NCBI GenBank assembly: GCA_938010045.1
Contig: CALLFZ010000010.1
Span: 209,546-273,545 of the forward strand
Length of the DNA stretch: 64,000 nt
Source of the DNA: an uncultured bacterium
Lineage (GTDB): Bacteria > Verrucomicrobiota > Kiritimatiellia > PWTM01
Direction: 5' to 3'
Shown here: positions 51,674 to 63,171 of the stretch, one piece after another
Layout: each line of letters begins with the position of its first letter
Numbering within the stretch: the first letter of the stretch is position 1
Notes under the pieces: model-generated
The model's input: only the letters and a program-made list of their open reading frames with translations
Databases searched by the model: none
Told to the model about the DNA's origin: nothing
Translations under genes and position numbers: made by a program

Positions 51674-52606
51674 TCAGAACCCGTGCTGCAACACCTGGAC
51701 GACGATCGGCCCCAGCAGGATCAGAAACACCGAGGGGAAAATGAAGAGAATGAGCGGAAACAGCAACTTCACCGGCGCTTCGTTGGCCATCCGTTCCGCG
51801 TTCAGAAAACGGCGAATCCGCATCTGATCGGCCTGGATGCGCAGGATCGAGCCGATGCTCACGCCGAGCTCGTCGGCCTGCACCAGCGCGTTCACCACCG
51901 CGCGGACGTCCGGATGCTGAACGCGGTCGGCGAGATCGCGCAGCGCCTCGCGACGGGTTCGCCCGAGTTGCACCTCGCGGAAGACACGGATCAGCTCCTC
52001 GTTCAGCGCGTCGAGTTCACGGCGATCGATGATGCGCTTGATCGCGGTCATGAAGTCGAGACCGGCCTCGACGGAGAGCGTGAGAAGATCGAGCACGAAC
52101 GGCAGCGCCCGCTGGATCTGCAGGTGCCGTTCGCCGAGACGGCGTTGAAGCCAGAGCGAGGGTTGAACGAACCAGTAGAGCACCAGCACAAGGTCGAACA
52201 GCAGCGCCCGCTGCGCGAGCGCGGCCCCGACCGCGCCGGGGATCCGGCGCAGCCCCGCGTGCACGGCGACGACCGTGAGCGTTCCAAACACCAGCGGCAT
52301 CAGGAAGCGCAGGGCGATCAATTCGCGTCCGCTCAGCAGCCCTTCGAAGCCCGCGGCGACCAGCCGCCGGTCGTGGTCCTCGCGCATCCGCGCAAACGCC
52401 GGCCGATTGACGAGGCCGGCGAGATTCGGCGCGAACGGCAGCAGCAGCCGATAGGAGAGCGGCAACCGGCGCTCCCGGCGACGACCGTCCGCGAGCGTGA
52501 CGTACGTGATGTCCGCCGCGACGCGGCCGATGTGCCCGGCCAGCAGCGCCGCCGCCGCCGCCCACAGCAGCCCGAGCCAGATGTCCGCCGCCGGCCAGCC
52601 CGTCAT
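51674..52606 (-). CDS. tadC: Tad pilus inner-membrane protein TadC (T2SS GspF type)
   Basis: 310 residues. A single N-terminal helix (LGLLWAAAAALLAGHIGRV) is followed by a cytoplasmic GspF domain (RRLVAAGFEGLLSGRELIAL, then ALPFVLDLLTLSVEAGLDFM with the conserved E-A-G and ADELGVSIGSILRIQADQMR) and hydrophobic segments ending FPLILFIFPSVFLILLGPIV. With TadB it forms the platform on which TadA acts. Its ATG overlaps the tadB stop by 4 bp. It is the last recognised gene of the operon. Confidence 0.88.
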   Translation of the reverse strand: MTGWPAADIWLGLLWAAAAALLAGHIGRVAADITYVTLADGRRRERRLPLSYRLLLPFAPNLAGLVNRPAFARMREDHDRRLVAAGFEGLLSGRELIALRFLMPLVFGTLTVVAVHAGLRRIPGAVGAALAQRALLFDLVLVLYWFVQPSLWLQRRLGERHLQIQRALPFVLDLLTLSVEAGLDFMTAIKRIIDRRELDALNEELIRVFREVQLGRTRREALRDLADRVQHPDVRAVVNALVQADELGVSIGSILRIQADQMRIRRFLNAERMANEAPVKLLFPLILFIFPSVFLILLGPIVVQVLQHGF

Positions 52607-53489
52607 ATCCGGATGTCCACAATGCGCCGGATCACCAGCGCACCGGCGGCGACCAGCAGCCCCGCCGTGATGATCAATCCGATCCCGAGCCGCGAGGCGA
52701 AGAACGCCTGCATCATCTTCGGGTCCACGAGGCTCATCAGAAACAGCAGCGCCAAGGGCATGAGGCCGACCACGATTCCCTGAAGACGCCCCTGCGCGGT
52801 GAGCGACCGGATTCGTCGCTGAATGCGCATCCGCTCGCGGATCGTTGCGGCGATTTTCTCGAACACCTCGGTCAGGTTGCCGCCAGTCTGCCGCGCGATT
52901 TCGATCGCCTGGTTCATGAGGATCAGGTCCTCACTGCCGACACGCTCCTCCATGCTGCGGAGCGCCTCCTCGAACCGGACGCCCACGCGCACCTGTTGCA
53001 GAAACAGCGAGAACTCTTGCGAGATCGGGTTCTCGTTCTGCTTCACGATCGTTTCGAAGGCCTGCAGGATGCTGAATCCTGCCTTCAGCGCGCTCGACAT
53101 GCCGATGAGGCTATCCACGAGCTGCTGGTTGAATCGCGCGAGCCGGCGGCGCCGCAGCACATGCAGGAGGCCGCGCGGCGCCATCAGCGCAAGCACCGCG
53201 CCCACCGAGGCGAACACGAGCCCCCGGATCACGCCGTCGCGGCTGCTCAGGTCTCCGAAGAGCAAATAGAAGAGCAGAAAGATCCCGAGGGCGCCGTAGC
53301 GGGCGAGGTCCGCGATGCGCTTGGGCGGGATGAAGAGGAAAATGTCCTCAAACTGCCTCGCCGTGTCGGCGGAGAAGGTCCGTGCATACTGCTCCATGCC
53401 CTCACGCAAACCGCTGAGCAGCGCCCAGCCGAGCAGCGCGAAGCACAGCCCGAACAGCGCGGGGATCACCACATGGCCCAGCAGGGGGC

Positions 53490-53493
<4 letters not shown>
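52603..53493 (-). CDS. tadB: Tad pilus inner-membrane protein TadB (T2SS GspF type)
   Basis: 296 residues. An N-terminal helix (HVVIPALFGLCFALLGWALL), then two helices near 65-105, the GspF domain with LVDSLIGMSSALKAGFSILQ and EIARQTGGNLTEVFEKIAAT, and a closing pair of hydrophobic segments (VVGLMPLALLFLMSLV, GIGLIITAGLLVAAGALVIR). It overlaps tadA by 4 bp upstream and tadC by 4 bp downstream. Confidence 0.88.
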
Positions 53494-55193
<1,700 letters not shown>

Positions 55194-55197
55194 CCGC

Positions 55198-56001
55198 TCA
55201 CTCCTGCTTGTGCCGGATGGTGCGCTGCCGGAACGTGTTCAGCTCGGGCAGCTTCGATTCGAACTGCTTGAAGTTCACCGCCGGCAGATCCTTCTCGAAG
55301 CTCACGTCATCGGGGTTGCGCAGGGTCAGCGTCAGCTGCCCCTTCATGTTTTGCGCGAACACCAGCAGCTCGGCCTCACGGGGCGTCACCTCGATGGTGA
55401 CGGAGCTGTAACTGGTGGGACGGCCCTCGAACGCCGACTGGTATCCGCCCTCCGAACGCGCCAGGCGCGTGCCCGTGGCGAGCACCGAGACGTCCTGGAG
55501 AATCGTCAGCGTGATGGTCTCCATCTGGCCCGGCGCGGTCGCCGAGGGCATCGTGAACGTGCCGAGGATGTCCACCCGGTCGTTCGGCTGCACGAGCCCG
55601 CTCACCGCCGCCTCGCCGGCAATCGCAAGCGAGAGCGCCCGCATGCCCGGCTTGATCATCGGCGACAGACCGTATCGGAGACGCTCCGGCACATCGACGT
55701 GCGACCACAGCAGCGGATCCTCGCGACGCAGCGCAAACTTCAGACGCTTACCCAGCACGAGGCTCAAATCGTCCGGCAGCACCGCCTGCGCGCCGACCGC
55801 CTGCTTGAACACCCATTTCTTGCCGAGCACGTCCATCGTCAGCACCGCGCCGGCCGGCACATCCTCGGAGACCGCAATCACCTGGATTTTCTCGGCTCCG
55901 GCGTAGAGTTTGTCACGCTCGGCCTCGAGATACCGGTGCGTCATCACGAACGCGAAGAGGCCGATCACCGCGGCGATCGCGAGAACCACCTTTTGCTTCA
56001 T
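55198..56001 (-). CDS. cpaB: Flp pilus assembly protein CpaB
   Basis: 267 residues. One N-terminal helix (VVLAIAAVIGLFAFVMTHRY), a SAF domain (AVSEDVPAGAVLTMDVLGKK), a low-pI RcpC-like region with MIKPGMRALSLAIAGEAAVS and the DRVDILGTF motif, then LLVFAQNMKGQLTLTLRNPD. CpaB is periplasmic and thought to help the secretin form. The secretin and prepilin genes are not in the window, so the tad locus is split or continues elsewhere. Confidence 0.88.
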   Translation of the reverse strand: MKQKVVLAIAAVIGLFAFVMTHRYLEAERDKLYAGAEKIQVIAVSEDVPAGAVLTMDVLGKKWVFKQAVGAQAVLPDDLSLVLGKRLKFALRREDPLLWSHVDVPERLRYGLSPMIKPGMRALSLAIAGEAAVSGLVQPNDRVDILGTFTMPSATAPGQMETITLTILQDVSVLATGTRLARSEGGYQSAFEGRPTSYSSVTIEVTPREAELLVFAQNMKGQLTLTLRNPDDVSFEKDLPAVNFKQFESKLPELNTFRQRTIRHKQE

Positions 56002-56045
56002 GCGCTTGTTCCATCGGCGGCGCGCAGATCCACGCCGCGATGCGC

Positions 56046-56073
56046 ATTATCAGCATTTGCGGGCCGGCCACAA
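56046..56073 (-). promoter_or_regulatory. Candidate promoter of the tad operon
   Basis: Minus-strand TTGTGG (56068-56073), 16-bp spacer, GATAAT (56046-56051), giving a start near 56039 and a leader of about 38 bases before cpaB. The -35 box matches poorly. Confidence 0.3.
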
Positions 56074-56095
56074 GCGTGGCCGCGGCACGCCGAAT

Positions 56096-57457
56096 TCAAT
56101 CCGCCTGCAGCCGACGTCGCAGCGCGGCGATGCTTTCGGCGAGGTTGGGATCGTGTCGGGATCGCTCGCTGATCGTGCGGCAGGCGTGCAGCACCGTCGC
56201 GTGGTTGCGGCCAAACGCCTCGCCGATCACCGGCAACGACTGGCCGGTCAGCATCCGACACAGATACATCGCGACCTGACGCGGCACCACGACGCTCTGC
56301 ATTCGGCGCTGGCTGGTCATGTCCGAGAGCCGCACGTCGTAGTACTGCGCGACCGTCTTCTGGATCGCCTCGATCGTCGGCGGGGCCGAGGCTGTGGATT
56401 CGAGATGACCGCGCAAAACGCGCATCGCCATCTCCCGCGTCGGCGTCTGTCGGTGCAGCGCGGCGTACGCCCAGACGCTCTTGAGCGCGCCCTCCATCGT
56501 GCGGATGTTGCTGCGCACATGCTCCGCGATTAGCAGAATCACGTCGTCGGGAATCGAGGCACGCATGAGCTCCGCCTTGCGACGCAGAATCGCGACCCGT
56601 GTTTCAACGTCCGGCGGCTCGATCTGGGTCGTCACCCCCCAGGCAAAGCGCGACACGAGCCGCTTATCCATCCCCTGGATTTCACTGGGCGCCCGGTCGC
56701 ACGTCAGCACGATCTGGCGTCCGCGGGTGTGCAGCTCGTTGAACATGTGGAAGAACTCCTCCTGAAGGCCGTCGCGGCCCGCGAGGAAGTGAATGTCGTC
56801 GATCAACAGCAGGTCCACGCCACGGTACTTCCGCCGAAACTGCACCATGCGGTTGTACTGGAGCGACTCGATGTACTCGTTCAGAAACGCTTCGGCCGAG
56901 GTGTAGCACACCGTGGCGTGGCGCGAGGTCTTCAGCGCGTAATGCCCGACCGCCTGCATCAAATGTGTCTTGCCGAGCCCAGAGCCACCAAAGATCAGCA
57001 ACGGGTTGTAGGCTCGACCCGGAGTCTGCGCGACCGCGAGACACGCCGCATGCGCGAACGCGTTCGAGGGCCCCAGCACGAACGTCTCAAACGTGAACGC
57101 AGCATCGAGCGGCGTCGAGATCGAATCCCGCGGCGCCGGGCGCGCCGGTTCCAGAGCGTGAGACACATCGGCCGCTTTCTCGAAGGTCTCGGTCCGCGCC
57201 GGAGCCGGCGAGTCGACGCTCAGCCGCACCGACACCTCGCGCGCCGCCACTGCGGTCAGCGCCGCCCGAATCAGCGGCAGGTAGTTTTCTTCTAGCCAGC
57301 CGACGTAGAAATCGCAGGGCACCGAGAGCTCCAACGTGTCGCTCTCCAGCCGCGTCGCCCGGATCACCCCAAACCAACGGTCAAACACCTCCGATGATAC
57401 CCGCCGTCGCAGCTCCTCGCACGCCCGCGCCCACAGCGCCTCGTGTTCCGCACCCAT
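56096..57457 (-). CDS. dnaA: Chromosomal replication initiator DnaA
   Basis: 453 residues. Domain I (about 1-80), a linker, the AAA+ ATPase with Walker [10 protein letters not shown], Walker [15 protein letters not shown] and [10 protein letters not shown]-like arginine region ([18 protein letters not shown]), then the domain IV DNA-binding helix-turn-helix with [17 protein letters not shown] (GRDHTTV in most). It opens oriC. ATG 57457 has GGTGGG upstream and is preferred to the GTG at 57463. The gene ends 94 bp before cpaB begins, on the same strand. No dnaN or recF follows. Confidence 0.97.
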   Translation of the reverse strand: MGAEHEALWARACEELRRRVSSEVFDRWFGVIRATRLESDTLELSVPCDFYVGWLEENYLPLIRAALTAVAAREVSVRLSVDSPAPARTETFEKAADVSHALEPARPAPRDSISTPLDAAFTFETFVLGPSNAFAHAACLAVAQTPGRAYNPLLIFGGSGLGKTHLMQAVGHYALKTSRHATVCYTSAEAFLNEYIESLQYNRMVQFRRKYRGVDLLLIDDIHFLAGRDGLQEEFFHMFNELHTRGRQIVLTCDRAPSEIQGMDKRLVSRFAWGVTTQIEPPDVETRVAILRRKAELMRASIPDDVILLIAEHVRSNIRTMEGALKSVWAYAALHRQTPTREMAMRVLRGHLESTASAPPTIEAIQKTVAQYYDVRLSDMTSQRRMQSVVVPRQVAMYLCRMLTGQSLPVIGEAFGRNHATVLHACRTISERSRHDPNLAESIAALRRRLQAD

Positions 57458-57463
57458 GTCCAC

Positions 57464-57810
57464 CCACCCCCGTCACATCCAACCGTCAATTTTCCACAAC
57501 AAAAACGCAACAAATCCGCCAGTCCAACCGGTTCACCGCAAAGGTTGTTCACAGGTTATTCACAACCCGTCCCGGTCCGGCCGGACACGCGGCGCGGAGC
57601 GTAGGAGCCGGCCGCTGTCCCCGCAACGCCGATCGCCTCGTTTTTCGGATCAGTGCAGACTGCACCACCACATCTCGTGTTAGCGAGCTTGGCGGCGCAA
57701 GATGTGGACGTGCCCTCAATCGCCGCGCAAACCGACGCATCTGCCGCCCGGCCGCACAGGGAACGAACCTCACGCGACAAAACGTCCGAACCACGGCCCA
57801 AACGTCCATC
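57464..57810. other. Intergenic region upstream of dnaA, 347 bp (DnaA boxes; possible oriC)
   Basis: The left 110 bp carry DnaA boxes and an A-rich stretch (see next entry). The right part, towards the murA stop, is GC-rich and shows no gene. Whether it is a functional origin or only dnaA autoregulation cannot be decided here. Confidence 0.5.
57490..57564 (+). promoter_or_regulatory. DnaA-box cluster upstream of dnaA
   Basis: TTATTCACA at 57556-57564 matches the consensus TTATNCACA. TTGTTCACA (57545-57553) lies 11 bp to its left with one mismatch, and TTTTCCACA (57490-57498) is a further near-match. All point the same way (plus strand). An A-rich run (AACAAAAACGCAACAAA) lies between. Confidence 0.65.
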
Positions 57811-59103
57811 TCATTCACAGCCCCCTCCCGGCTCCCGCCGGATATCCGCACCCAACGCGGCCAGCCGCTCGTCCAGCCGCTCGTAACCCCGGTCAATCAT
57901 CTCGGCGTTTTCAATCACGCTGACCCCGCGGGCGCACAGCGCCGCCACCACCATGCTCATGCCGGCGCGGATATCCGGGCTGGTCAGGCACCCACTGTGG
58001 AGGCGTGCCGGCCCGCTCACAATCACGCGATGCGGATCGCACACGACGATGTGCGCGCCCATGTCCATCAAGCGATCCACGAAATAGAGCCGGCTCTCGA
58101 ACATCTTTTCGAAAAACAGGGTGGTGCCCTCCGCCTGGGTCGCCATCACGATCGCGATGCTCAGCAAGTCGGATGGAAAGGCCGGCCACGGTCCGTCTTC
58201 GATCTTCGGTACCGGTCCATGCAACGCCGGACGCACCCGCAGCCTCCGCACCATGGGTTGCACCAGTTCGTCGTCGGTCCGTCGCCACGTCAAACCGAAC
58301 AAGTCAAACGGCCGGCGACACACCGCGCAGGTCAGCGCGTCCGGCGGCGCCTCGACGACGAGCGCCCCGCCCGTCACCGCCGCCGCAGCGAGAAAACTTC
58401 CCATCTCGATGTGATCCGGCCCCACGGTGACCTCGGCGCCGCGAAGACGATCCCGGCCGCGGATCCGAATCACGTGCGTGCCGTCGCCCTCGATCTCGGC
58501 GCCCATCGTCCGCAGCATCGCGGCTAGGTCCTGCACATGCGGCTCGCAGGCGGCGTTGAAAAAGGTCGTTTCGCCCGGCGTCAACGCGGCAACCATCAAC
58601 GCATTCTCGGTCGCGGTGACGCTGGCTTCGTCGAAGAGCACGTCACCCGTCTGCGCCGCCCTCCGCCGGAACGTGTAGCGCGCGCCGGTTTCGAGTTCGA
58701 CCCCAAGCGCGCGCAGGGCCAGCATATGAGCGTCGAGGCGCCGGCGGCCGATCACATCCCCGCCGGGCGGACCGAGCGTCGCTCGGCCGCACCGCGCCGC
58801 CATCGGACCGGCCAACAGAATCGACGCGCGAATTCGACGACACAGCGCCTCCGGAAACCGTCGGCATCGTACAGCGCGCGCCCGCAGACGTACCGTCGAA
58901 CCGCATCGCTCCACATCGACACCGACCGATGCGAGCAGCTCGAGCATCACCGCGACGTCGAGAATGTCCGGCACGTTGTGGACGACGACCGGCTCATCGG
59001 TGAGCAGCGAGGCCGCCAGCATCGGCAGCGCCGCGTTCTTGTTGCCGCTTGGGCGATACCGGCCCGAAATCGGGCGCCCCCCTGTGATACGCAATCGGGA
59101 CAT
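57811..59103 (-). CDS. murA: UDP-N-acetylglucosamine 1-carboxyvinyltransferase with Asp at the catalytic Cys
   Basis: 430 residues. First committed step of peptidoglycan synthesis (enolpyruvyl transfer to UDP-GlcNAc). SGNKNAALPMLAASLLTDEP (Lys and Asn of the active site) opens the fold; VTATENALMVAALTPGET, EIEGDGTHVIRIRGRDRL and TSPDIRAGMSMVVAALCARG follow. The fosfomycin-target loop PGGCxIGARP reads PPGGDVIGRRRLD, with Asp116 for Cys115 of E. coli. Chlamydia and Mycobacterium MurA share this change and are fosfomycin-resistant. ATG 59103 follows GGGGG; the frame is open upstream without similarity. Confidence 0.9.
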   Translation of the reverse strand: MSRLRITGGRPISGRYRPSGNKNAALPMLAASLLTDEPVVVHNVPDILDVAVMLELLASVGVDVERCGSTVRLRARAVRCRRFPEALCRRIRASILLAGPMAARCGRATLGPPGGDVIGRRRLDAHMLALRALGVELETGARYTFRRRAAQTGDVLFDEASVTATENALMVAALTPGETTFFNAACEPHVQDLAAMLRTMGAEIEGDGTHVIRIRGRDRLRGAEVTVGPDHIEMGSFLAAAAVTGGALVVEAPPDALTCAVCRRPFDLFGLTWRRTDDELVQPMVRRLRVRPALHGPVPKIEDGPWPAFPSDLLSIAIVMATQAEGTTLFFEKMFESRLYFVDRLMDMGAHIVVCDPHRVIVSGPARLHSGCLTSPDIRAGMSMVVAALCARGVSVIENAEMIDRGYERLDERLAALGADIRREPGGGCE

Positions 59104-59606
59104 GACCCCCAGTATACACCAAGACCGGTCAGGCTCGTTGAACATCGGCGTCCCTCTCTGCCGCGGTTCAAGAAGGGCACGGCGCGAGTCGCATGGAGCG
59201 TGTTGGAATGTCCGCCACCTTCCCTGCGAATGCTCGGCAGCCGTCGCGATGCCAACAGGCAACCGACACACCGTCCGCCCCGGGGCGCCCGCATGAGACG
59301 GTCCCCCATCACCGCCGCCGTTCACCAGAACAACATGCCCACATACGGGGAGCCTCCGAACACGGACATCCGCGTTACGGCCGCACAGCCTTGCGCGGTG
59401 CGACAACCGACCCTGACCGACGTCGGGAACGCAAACGCCCCCATCCACCTCACGGCGTCGGCAAACCCGATCGCCTCTCCCGGCATCCCATGTCGGGCCG
59501 CCGTTCCCCCTCCATGGGCTGGACGCGGGCCAGCACCTGCCTCCGCGCCGTGGGTGCGCGCCGGGATTCGGCCCGAGGTCCGTGATCGCCGTAACCGGTC
59601 CTCACG
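59104..59606. other. Intergenic region, 503 bp, between hybrid kinase and murA
   Basis: Open frames on both strands exist but none resembles a known family or has a convincing ribosome-binding site. TATACT at 59111-59116 (minus strand) lies 7 bases before the murA ATG; it has no matching -35, so it is not called as a promoter. No RNA gene or strong repeat was seen. Confidence 0.45.
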
Positions 59607-62129
59607 TCAGCGCGCCAGCGGTTCGGCGAGATGGTCGTCGGCTTCGCGCTGCTCCGACCCGTCAGCCGGCGGACGCCGCCAATGGCCGCACGTGGCGAGG
59701 ACCCTCGCCATGGCGTCGAAATGAAACGGCTTCGGCAGAAAACCGTCCGTCTGGACCTCCTGAAGCCGCCCCATCGCGAGCGATTCGTCGAACCCGCTGG
59801 CGACGATCACGCGCACATCGGGCCGGATTTCGCGTAACCGTCTCAGCGTTTCTTGGCCACTCAGATCGGGCATCGTCCAATCCAGTAGCACGGCCAAATA
59901 GTTCGAGGGTCTACGGGCGAAGGCTTCGAGGGCGGACGCGCCGCTGTCCGCCGTTTCAACTTCCGCGCCGAGGCGCCGGAGCATGCGCGCGGCGACGTCG
60001 CGCACCAGAGGGTCGTCATCCACGACGAGCACTACGCCGTTGGAGGAGGTCCGGGCGGAAGGGGGCCGCGCCGCGGCGGGTGAGGCCGCGGGGTTCGCCG
60101 GTGCTGCGAGGACCGGGAACAGAACCGTGACCGTTGTGCCGCGGCCGGTCTCGCTCGAAAGCTTCAGGGCACCACCGTGCGCCCGCACGATGCCGGCCAC
60201 CACGGGCAGGCCGAGGCCGCGCCCCTGAAAGCGGGTGGAAAAAAACGGTTCGAAGATTCTGTCACGATGTTCCGGGGGAATTCCGGGTCCCTGATCGGAC
60301 ACTTCAAATCCAACCCATCCGCCGGTTTCGGATTCTCCGCTGAACACGGCGTCGGGCACGCGGCGCGGACCGCCGCTGATCGAGACCGTGCTGAAGCAAA
60401 TTCGGCCGCCGAACTGCCCGTCCATCGCCTCTGCGGCGTTCATCACGAGATTCACCGCGGCCTGAACAATCTGGCCCGGATCGGCGAGAATCTGGGGCAA
60501 ATGAGCGTCGAGCCGCAGCTCCAGTCGAGCGGCGCGGCCGGCCGCCGATTCGAGCAATCCGCGGGCGTCGGTCAGAGCCGCCGAGAGATCGAGCGGCCGC
60601 TTTGAAGCCGGAGCTCGGCCGGCGTACATTAGCATTTGCCGGATCAGCTCGCTGGCCCGCTGGCCGGCCTTGCGTACTGCCTCAAGACACTGTGTCATCT
60701 CCTCCGGGGTCTGCGCGGTCGCCGCCATTTCCGCACGGCCGAGAATAACAGCCAGGAGGTTATTGAAATCGTGGGCGATGCCACCCGCCAGAACGCCGAG
60801 GCTTTCGAGACGCTGCGCCTGTTGAAAATGTTCCACGATCCGGGCTCGCTCGAGCTCGGCCGCTTTCCGCGCGGAAATGTCGCGTACCACCAACGCCTGG
60901 AAGGATCCCTCGTCGGTTGTCCACGCCCCACCGGTGATCTCGGCGGGAAACCTCTCGCCGTCGGCGCGGCGCAACTCAACCTCACGAGGGGAGGCAACAC
61001 CCTCGCCCGCCTCCCCGACACGGAGCAGAGGCTCGGATGGCGATCCCCCCACGGCCCATTCGAGCGGACGCCCGAGCACTTCGCCTCGTTCCCGGCCAAA
61101 AATTCGCTCGGCGGCGGGATTCCACGCCACAACCCGATCCCCGCGTACCACAATGATCGCGTCGGGCACGGATTCGGTGATCGCACGAAACCGCTCATCG
61201 GTGCGACGGCGGTCGAGATCCATGCGGATGGCGCGGTCGGCGGCGAGCGCGGCCGCGATACCTGCCATCGCGACCGCCGCCAGCAGTGCGAGAAAGCCGA
61301 ACCTGATGGCTCCACGCATACGGTGAAATGGGGCCCGGCTGATTTCGAGTTCCATCACCGCTTCCGGCGTCCCCTCATCGCTCGCGAGCACGGCCGCCCC
61401 CAACAGCCAGTCCTCATTGAGCACATGGACTAGGGCTCCGTCGCCGGTTGGACTGGACTCGCGAGCAGAGGGCTGCCGGAGACGGATGAACCGATCGCCG
61501 CGAGGTACCACCAGTCGCTCCATTTCGACGCCGGGCAGATGGCTGGCTGCCACCCACACGCGGGGCTCCGTGAGCCGCGCCTCAGAAACCGCCTGCGGCG
61601 CCGCCGCCGCGATCCACAGTCCACTGTCCGACAACGGCCATCGTGTGGTGCGAAGCGAGCCGGAGACCGCCGCCGCCCGCATCAAGGCACGAACGCGCAG
61701 CTCGTCATTGGTGGTCCACGGCGGCGTGGAGGGGTGGCGATAGATCTCCTGCCATCGGTCACCCACCCCCTCCCCCACTACAAGGTTCGCCGTCGCGATG
61801 GGGCAAAACGGAACGGAAGAGGCAACGGCGGCCGAGTCCGGGAAGCGCGCTGCGAGAGCGGTGGCGTATGCCGCGACCAGCTCGCGGCGTTGATTCAGCA
61901 GACGCGCGACGTCCCGCACATGCTGCGCCGCCGTTTGGCGCTCGACGTCTTCCAACGCGGGCCAGACCGTCCGGTTGGCCAACACGAGAATCCCCACCAT
62001 GACGAGCACGGTGAGAATCAAAAAAATCCGTACCGTTGTTCGGCGGCTTCCGGTCACGTTGCTCGACTCACAGGTTGCGATGCGGCACGATACGTACGGG
62101 CCGCCCCGCGTCCAATTCATTGTGCCCAT
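59607..62129 (-). CDS. Hybrid sensor histidine kinase with PAS and C-terminal receiver
   Basis: 840 residues. Helix 33-52, a periplasmic sensor region (about 53-275), helix 277-295, a PAS domain (about 310-415), a HisKA dimer with His453 in GGIAHDFNNLLAVI, and an ATPase with VNLVMNAAEAMDG, SDQGPGIPPEHRDRIFEPFF and GRGLGLPVVAGIV. A receiver domain ends the protein (VVDDDP at 702-707, phospho-acceptor Asp750, Lys800). The output partner is unknown. ATG 62129 and ATG 62120 are possible; GTG 62057, just before the first helix, is a plausible shorter start. 88 bp after the zinc protease gene. Confidence 0.92.
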   Translation of the reverse strand: MGTMNWTRGGPYVSCRIATCESSNVTGSRRTTVRIFLILTVLVMVGILVLANRTVWPALEDVERQTAAQHVRDVARLLNQRRELVAAYATALAARFPDSAAVASSVPFCPIATANLVVGEGVGDRWQEIYRHPSTPPWTTNDELRVRALMRAAAVSGSLRTTRWPLSDSGLWIAAAAPQAVSEARLTEPRVWVAASHLPGVEMERLVVPRGDRFIRLRQPSARESSPTGDGALVHVLNEDWLLGAAVLASDEGTPEAVMELEISRAPFHRMRGAIRFGFLALLAAVAMAGIAAALAADRAIRMDLDRRRTDERFRAITESVPDAIIVVRGDRVVAWNPAAERIFGRERGEVLGRPLEWAVGGSPSEPLLRVGEAGEGVASPREVELRRADGERFPAEITGGAWTTDEGSFQALVVRDISARKAAELERARIVEHFQQAQRLESLGVLAGGIAHDFNNLLAVILGRAEMAATAQTPEEMTQCLEAVRKAGQRASELIRQMLMYAGRAPASKRPLDLSAALTDARGLLESAAGRAARLELRLDAHLPQILADPGQIVQAAVNLVMNAAEAMDGQFGGRICFSTVSISGGPRRVPDAVFSGESETGGWVGFEVSDQGPGIPPEHRDRIFEPFFSTRFQGRGLGLPVVAGIVRAHGGALKLSSETGRGTTVTVLFPVLAAPANPAASPAAARPPSARTSSNGVVLVVDDDPLVRDVAARMLRRLGAEVETADSGASALEAFARRPSNYLAVLLDWTMPDLSGQETLRRLREIRPDVRVIVASGFDESLAMGRLQEVQTDGFLPKPFHFDAMARVLATCGHWRRPPADGSEQREADDHLAEPLAR

Positions 62130-62217
62130 TCGAGCCGGCCATGCTCGCGCCCGCCCGCGCCGCGAAAGTCAGACACCCTGGGACGACGGCCGCCGGAGTC
62201 GGTTCCCGGGTCATGCG

Positions 62218-62895
62218 TCACCGCCGCCGAGAACCGAGCGAGAGGTAGTACAGCAGCGTCATGATCGCGGACACGGCGCTCGCCACATAGGTGAGGAACG
62301 CCGCGTCGAGCACCGCGGCCGCATGGGGCTGCTCATCCGGCGCCACGATGCCGGACTCCACCATTAGCCGTTTGGCCCGAGCGCTGGCATTCCACTCGAC
62401 CGGCAGCGTGATCAGCGTGAACGCGACCACCACCGCGAAGAGCAACAACCCGAATTGAAAGAGCCCGGGCCGATGCATCACCAATCCGAGCAAGATGATC
62501 GGGAACGCAAGGTGGCTGCCAAGTTGCGTGACCGGCACCAGTTGAGTTCGGATCACCAACGGCCCGTACTCGGCCGCTTTTTGCAGCGCGTGGCCGGCCT
62601 CATGGCAGGCGATACCGATCGCGGCCAAGGACCGCGAATCGTAGACCCCGGGGGACAGACGCAGCACGTTCTGCCGAGGGTCGTAATGATCGGTCAAAAA
62701 TCCGCCCACGCGCTCGACGCGCACACCGTGAAGCCCCTCGGCATCCAGCAGGGCACGCGCCGCCTCCGCACCGGACAAGCCGCTGCGCGCACGCACGCGC
62801 GAATAGCGGTTGAACGTGCTCTGGGTCCGCCACGTCGCCCACATCCCGAGCAACAGCGCGGGCAAAACGAACAACCAATAGCTGGGTGTGATCAT
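62218..62895 (-). CDS. YugP-like membrane zinc metallopeptidase
   Basis: 225 residues of the Zn_peptidase_2 family. An N-terminal helix (YWLFVLPALLLGMWATWRT), then TDHYDPRQNVLRLSPGVYDS and the zinc motif CHEAGHALQKA, followed by two helices with the LPVEWNASARAKRLM signature, and a last helix near the end. B. subtilis YugP-type proteins are predicted membrane metalloproteases of unknown substrate. ATG 62895 is the family start. Confidence 0.88.
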   Translation of the reverse strand: MITPSYWLFVLPALLLGMWATWRTQSTFNRYSRVRARSGLSGAEAARALLDAEGLHGVRVERVGGFLTDHYDPRQNVLRLSPGVYDSRSLAAIGIACHEAGHALQKAAEYGPLVIRTQLVPVTQLGSHLAFPIILLGLVMHRPGLFQFGLLLFAVVVAFTLITLPVEWNASARAKRLMVESGIVAPDEQPHAAAVLDAAFLTYVASAVSAIMTLLYYLSLGSRRR

Positions 62896-63171
62896 GCGAT
62901 CACGATCTCCTGATGCCCTTCTTCACTTCACTTCAGAATCTAACACCTTCAATTATCGGAAGCGAATCCGCCCTGCTGCGCCACGCCAGCGATCGAAGAC
63001 TGTTTGGATTTGGCCGACTCTGGTTCGCCGGAACGGGGGAACCACGCCGCCCCCTCAGGATCCAACCCAGCTCGGCCGGCTCAGCTCCCGAGCGTTGCCG
63101 CGCCGGTCACCGGAGGCCAGCGCCACCCTGTCCGGCCAGCCCGAAGCCATGTTCCGTGGCCCCTGCGAGGC
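62896..63171. other. Intergenic region, 276 bp
   Basis: Lies between the histone-like gene stop and the YugP-like start, on the minus strand. No gene, RNA or terminator was recognised. Confidence 0.4.

Noticed and set aside
59111-59116. TATACT as a murA promoter -10 box
   Set aside because: No acceptable -35 at 15-19 bp, and the box merges with the G-rich ribosome-binding sequence before ATG 59103.
59193-59585. A 130-codon plus-strand frame in the murA upstream gap
   Set aside because: Composition is shadow-like (Arg/His/Pro-rich), no ribosome-binding site or family motif, and overlapping frames on both strands look equally non-coding.
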